From Calothrix parasitica NIES-267 (GTDB lineage Bacteria; Cyanobacteriota; Cyanobacteriia; Cyanobacteriales; Nostocaceae): DNA of 64,000 bases. A model generated the notes under the pieces. It saw only the letters and a list, made by a program, of their open reading frames with translations. It had not been told where the DNA came from and did no database searches. Below, in pieces: positions 62,269-64,000 of the stretch. The translations under genes and the position numbers were made by a program. Every line of letters starts with the position of its first letter. Within the stretch, counting starts at the first letter, position 1. Location of the stretch: assembly GCF_002368095.1 (NCBI RefSeq), contig NZ_AP018227.1:4551782-4615781 (forward strand). Direction: 5' to 3'.

Positions 62269-62451
62269 ATGACCCAAGTGGTTTTAGGTGAAAACGAAGG
62301 AATAGATTCAGCTTTACGTCGATTTAAGCGTCAAGTATCCAAAGCGGGTATTTTGTCAGATGTTAAGAGTCATCGACATTTTGAAACCCCACAGGATAAG
62401 CGTAAACGTAAAGCAGTAGCAGCAAGACGCAAAAGACGTTTCAATAAGTAA
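62269..62451 (+). CDS. rpsU: 30S ribosomal protein S21
   Basis: The 60-residue basic protein follows the S21 pattern: [40 protein letters not shown] and a Lys/Arg tail ([17 protein letters not shown]). It binds the 30S platform near the anti-Shine-Dalgarno region. It has a downstream terminator at 62671. Confidence 0.96.
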   Translation: MTQVVLGENEGIDSALRRFKRQVSKAGILSDVKSHRHFETPQDKRKRKAVAARRKRRFNK

Positions 62452-62670
62452 ATATGAATAATTTTACTAACTGTTAAACTCTTGAAATTATCTGTAAGTT
62501 GTCGGTATTTAACTTGTCCAGAGGACATATTAAACCGCAGAATACATCTAAACATTAACAATTCGAGTAAGGACTTTTCTGAATGTAAATCACTTTGAAA
62601 TTTCCGTAATATAGCTGCAAGAGGTGAATTATACAATTAATTTTGCCTATCAATAAATGATTGCTAAAAG

Positions 62671-62711
62671 CAAACAACCGCTGCTGAATTGGTAGCGGTT
62701 GTTTGATTTTT
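62671..62711 (+). terminator. Terminator downstream of rpsU
   Basis: CAAACAACCGCT and AGCGGTTGTTTG form a perfect 12-bp stem with an 11-nt loop, followed by ATTTTTAG. It lies 219 bp past the rpsU stop. Confidence 0.75.
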
Positions 62712-62717
62712 AGAAGC

Positions 62718-62871
62718 AGGGAGTAGGAAGTAGGAAGTAGGAAGTAGGAAGTAGGAAGTAGGAAGTAGGAAGTAGGAAGTAGTGAGTAGGAAGTAGGAAG
62801 TAGGAAGTAGGAAGTAGGAAGTAGGGAGTAGGAAGTAGGAAGTAGGAAGTAGGAAGTAGGAAGTAGGAAGT
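62718..62871. repeat. Heptanucleotide tandem array (AGGAAGT)22
   Basis: The 154 bp read as exactly 22 seven-base units with no phase break. Units 1 and 16 are AGGGAGT and unit 10 is AGTGAGT; all others are AGGAAGT. It lies between rpsU and pth. Confidence 0.95.
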
Positions 62872-62952
62872 AGTAAATAAAATATGATGATTAATTGTTA
62901 CTAGTTACAGTTAGGAGTAATAAGTCGGCAAGTAGACTATCATCGTTACTCT

Positions 62953-63612
62953 TTACTCGCTACTGGCTTTTTCCGAAACATTTAAATTCTTCCGATTACA
63001 GTCATTCATTGCTTTTTCTACGCCTTTTTGAAGACATAATTCAACACATTCAACGACATAATTAGTCACGGAAGATATTACTTCTTTTTCTTCGGGAGTA
63101 AATTTTCCTAAGACATGAGAAACAGTACCATTCTCACTGGTTGCAGGATTTTTTGGTCTACCAATTCCGATACGTAAACGCGGGAAATTTTTGGAACTCA
63201 GATGGGAGATAGTGCTTTTCATTCCGTTATGTCCACCAGCAGCACCGGATAAACGCAAGCGAACCCTTCCCACGGGTAAATCCATATCATCGTAAATAAC
63301 TAATACAGATTCCGGTTTTAATTTGTACCAAGAACATACCGCACCGATTGATTGTCCCGAAAGATTCATGTAGGTCAAAGGTTTAAGTAAATAAACTTTT
63401 TTTCCCCCTGGTGCAGTAGTTTCAGCATACTCACCTTTAAACTTACGATTTTCGCTCAAAGAAGCTTGCCAAGAACGTGATAAAGCATCTATCGCAGCAA
63501 AACCAATATTATGGCGAGTACTATCGTATTTAGGTTCTGGATTTCCCAAACCTACAATTAGCTGGGGAATTAATATATTTTGTTTTTGTTTACTTTTACT
63601 AGCAGCTTGCAT
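62953..63612 (-). CDS. pth: Peptidyl-tRNA hydrolase
   Basis: The enzyme frees tRNA from dropped-off peptidyl-tRNA. The 219 residues include the family motifs: LIVGLGNPEPKYDSTRHNIG (catalytic His), PLTYMNLSGQSIGAV and VIYDDMDLPVGRVRLRLSGA, followed by AGGHNGMKS. The C-terminal ENGTVSHVLGKFTPEEKEVI segment fits. The protein extends about 10 residues before the usual start and 15 after the usual end. tatA is upstream on the same strand, separated by 105 bp. Confidence 0.97.
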   Translation of the reverse strand: MQAASKSKQKQNILIPQLIVGLGNPEPKYDSTRHNIGFAAIDALSRSWQASLSENRKFKGEYAETTAPGGKKVYLLKPLTYMNLSGQSIGAVCSWYKLKPESVLVIYDDMDLPVGRVRLRLSGAAGGHNGMKSTISHLSSKNFPRLRIGIGRPKNPATSENGTVSHVLGKFTPEEKEVISSVTNYVVECVELCLQKGVEKAMNDCNRKNLNVSEKASSE

Positions 63613-63717
63613 AGAAATAATAATTTTAATTAGGGGTTAGAAATATAGTATTAGCTAGGGATTAGAAATATAGTATTAGCGACCAAGATGGTCGCACTAC
63701 AATATTTCCTTAAATAT
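63613..63717. repeat. Short direct repeat between tatA and pth
   Basis: TTAGAAATATAGTATTAGC occurs twice in succession (from about 63637 and 63661), followed by a GCGACCAAGATGGTCGC palindrome. It is short and of unknown significance. Confidence 0.5.
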
Positions 63718-63969
63718 TTATGCTTCCTCAGTCTTTTCTACACCACTACTCAGCTTGGGTTCAAGTTCTGCTGTGGTCTTGACAACTTCTTCCAACTGTG
63801 AAGCTTCTTTTTTAAATTCATCTTGAAACTCTTGGGAAGCATCTTGAAAACCACGAATTGCTTTTCCCATACTACGTCCAATTTCCGGCAGTTTCTTCGG
63901 GCCAAACACCAACAAAGCAACAACCATAATCACAGCCATTTCAGGTAGACCGATACCAAATATATTCAT
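63718..63969 (-). CDS. tatA: Sec-independent translocase component TatA/E
   Basis: The 83-residue protein has a single N-terminal membrane helix (MAVIMVVALLVFGPKKLPEI), the Phe-Gly-Pro hinge and an amphipathic helix (GRSMGKAIRGFQDASQEFQD), then a Glu-rich tail. It forms the protein-conducting part of the twin-arginine translocon for folded proteins. The start has the AGGAG ribosome site a few bases upstream. It probably belongs with pth downstream. Confidence 0.95.
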   Translation of the reverse strand: MNIFGIGLPEMAVIMVVALLVFGPKKLPEIGRSMGKAIRGFQDASQEFQDEFKKEASQLEEVVKTTAELEPKLSSGVEKTEEA

Positions 63970-64000
63970 ATTTTTCTCCTAGGAACTCAAAAATCCTTAA

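Larger units (their letters stand above)
62452..62952. other. Intergenic, 501 bp, terminator and heptamer array
   Basis: It contains the terminator 62671-62711 and the AGGAAGT array 62718-62871. There is about 220 bp between the rpsU stop and the terminator without a recognisable gene. Confidence 0.6.

Noticed and set aside
62718-62871. Possible CRISPR array
   Set aside because: The 7-bp units are contiguous with no spacers; it is a heptamer tandem repeat. No cas genes are present.

Overview
The window looks like chromosome from a filamentous, probably heterocyst-forming cyanobacterium (Nostocales, Rivularia/Calothrix-like). The grounds are low GC, five HIP1 octamers (GCGATCGC), heptanucleotide tandem repeats, many small dispersed hairpins, and cyanobacterial families: CRR6 (NDH-1 assembly), DUF760, glgC, a PerR/FurC-type regulator, CNNM, S41 and HtrA proteases. 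The genus is an inference; no rRNA or tRNA gene was recognised.

Layout. 0-14 kb: a thiol peroxidase-like gene, a DnaJ-type co-chaperone, glgC, a subtilisin-like protease followed by a small gene that resembles that protease's own propeptide, a nearly gene-free 1.5 kb, a PAS-GAF-PAS-GGDEF-EAL c-di-GMP enzyme, a fused SpmA/SpmB membrane protein and an FkbM methyltransferase. 14-26.3 kb: an accessory island with six paralogous internalin-like leucine-rich-repeat (LRR) proteins, all on the minus strand. All six share a Cys-containing N-terminal cap and a Cys-containing C-terminal cap. A plus-strand group (diiron oxygenase, class I glutamine amidotransferase, small Cys-rich lipoprotein) sits inside this island. 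Inverted copies of a 49-bp sequence lie on either side of the interval that holds this group and the sixth LRR gene.

26.6-39 kb: mfd (with a palindromic small repeat in frame in its coding sequence), a CNNM/CorC-type transporter, an orphan Imm53 immunity protein, a PsiE-like protein, a TPR protein, an S41 protease and ispG. 39-49.5 kb: GNAT, pentapeptide-repeat, isochorismatase-like, M23/LysM and HtrA genes, then DUF760, scpB, ispD and a GT9 glycosyltransferase. 49.5-50.7 kb: a gene-poor 1.28 kb with two matched GTA-N8-TAC palindromes (NtcA-like). 50.7-56 kb: an unknown gene, crr6, a second subtilase with a C-terminal lectin-like propeller, and a Fur-family regulator. 57-64 kb: two genes that together match the two domains of animal D-glutamate cyclase, a CysQ-like phosphatase, a PfkB kinase, rsmI, rpsU, a 22-unit heptamer array, pth and tatA.

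The window is rich in non-autonomous mobile DNA. Three copies of a MITE-like element (two of them identical, 162 bp) each have perfect 8-bp target duplications. There is also a pair of 103-bp elements, a 196-bp element with 12-bp terminal inverted repeats, and a nested insertion that splits a hairpin repeat. No complete transposase gene, CRISPR array or prophage was seen.
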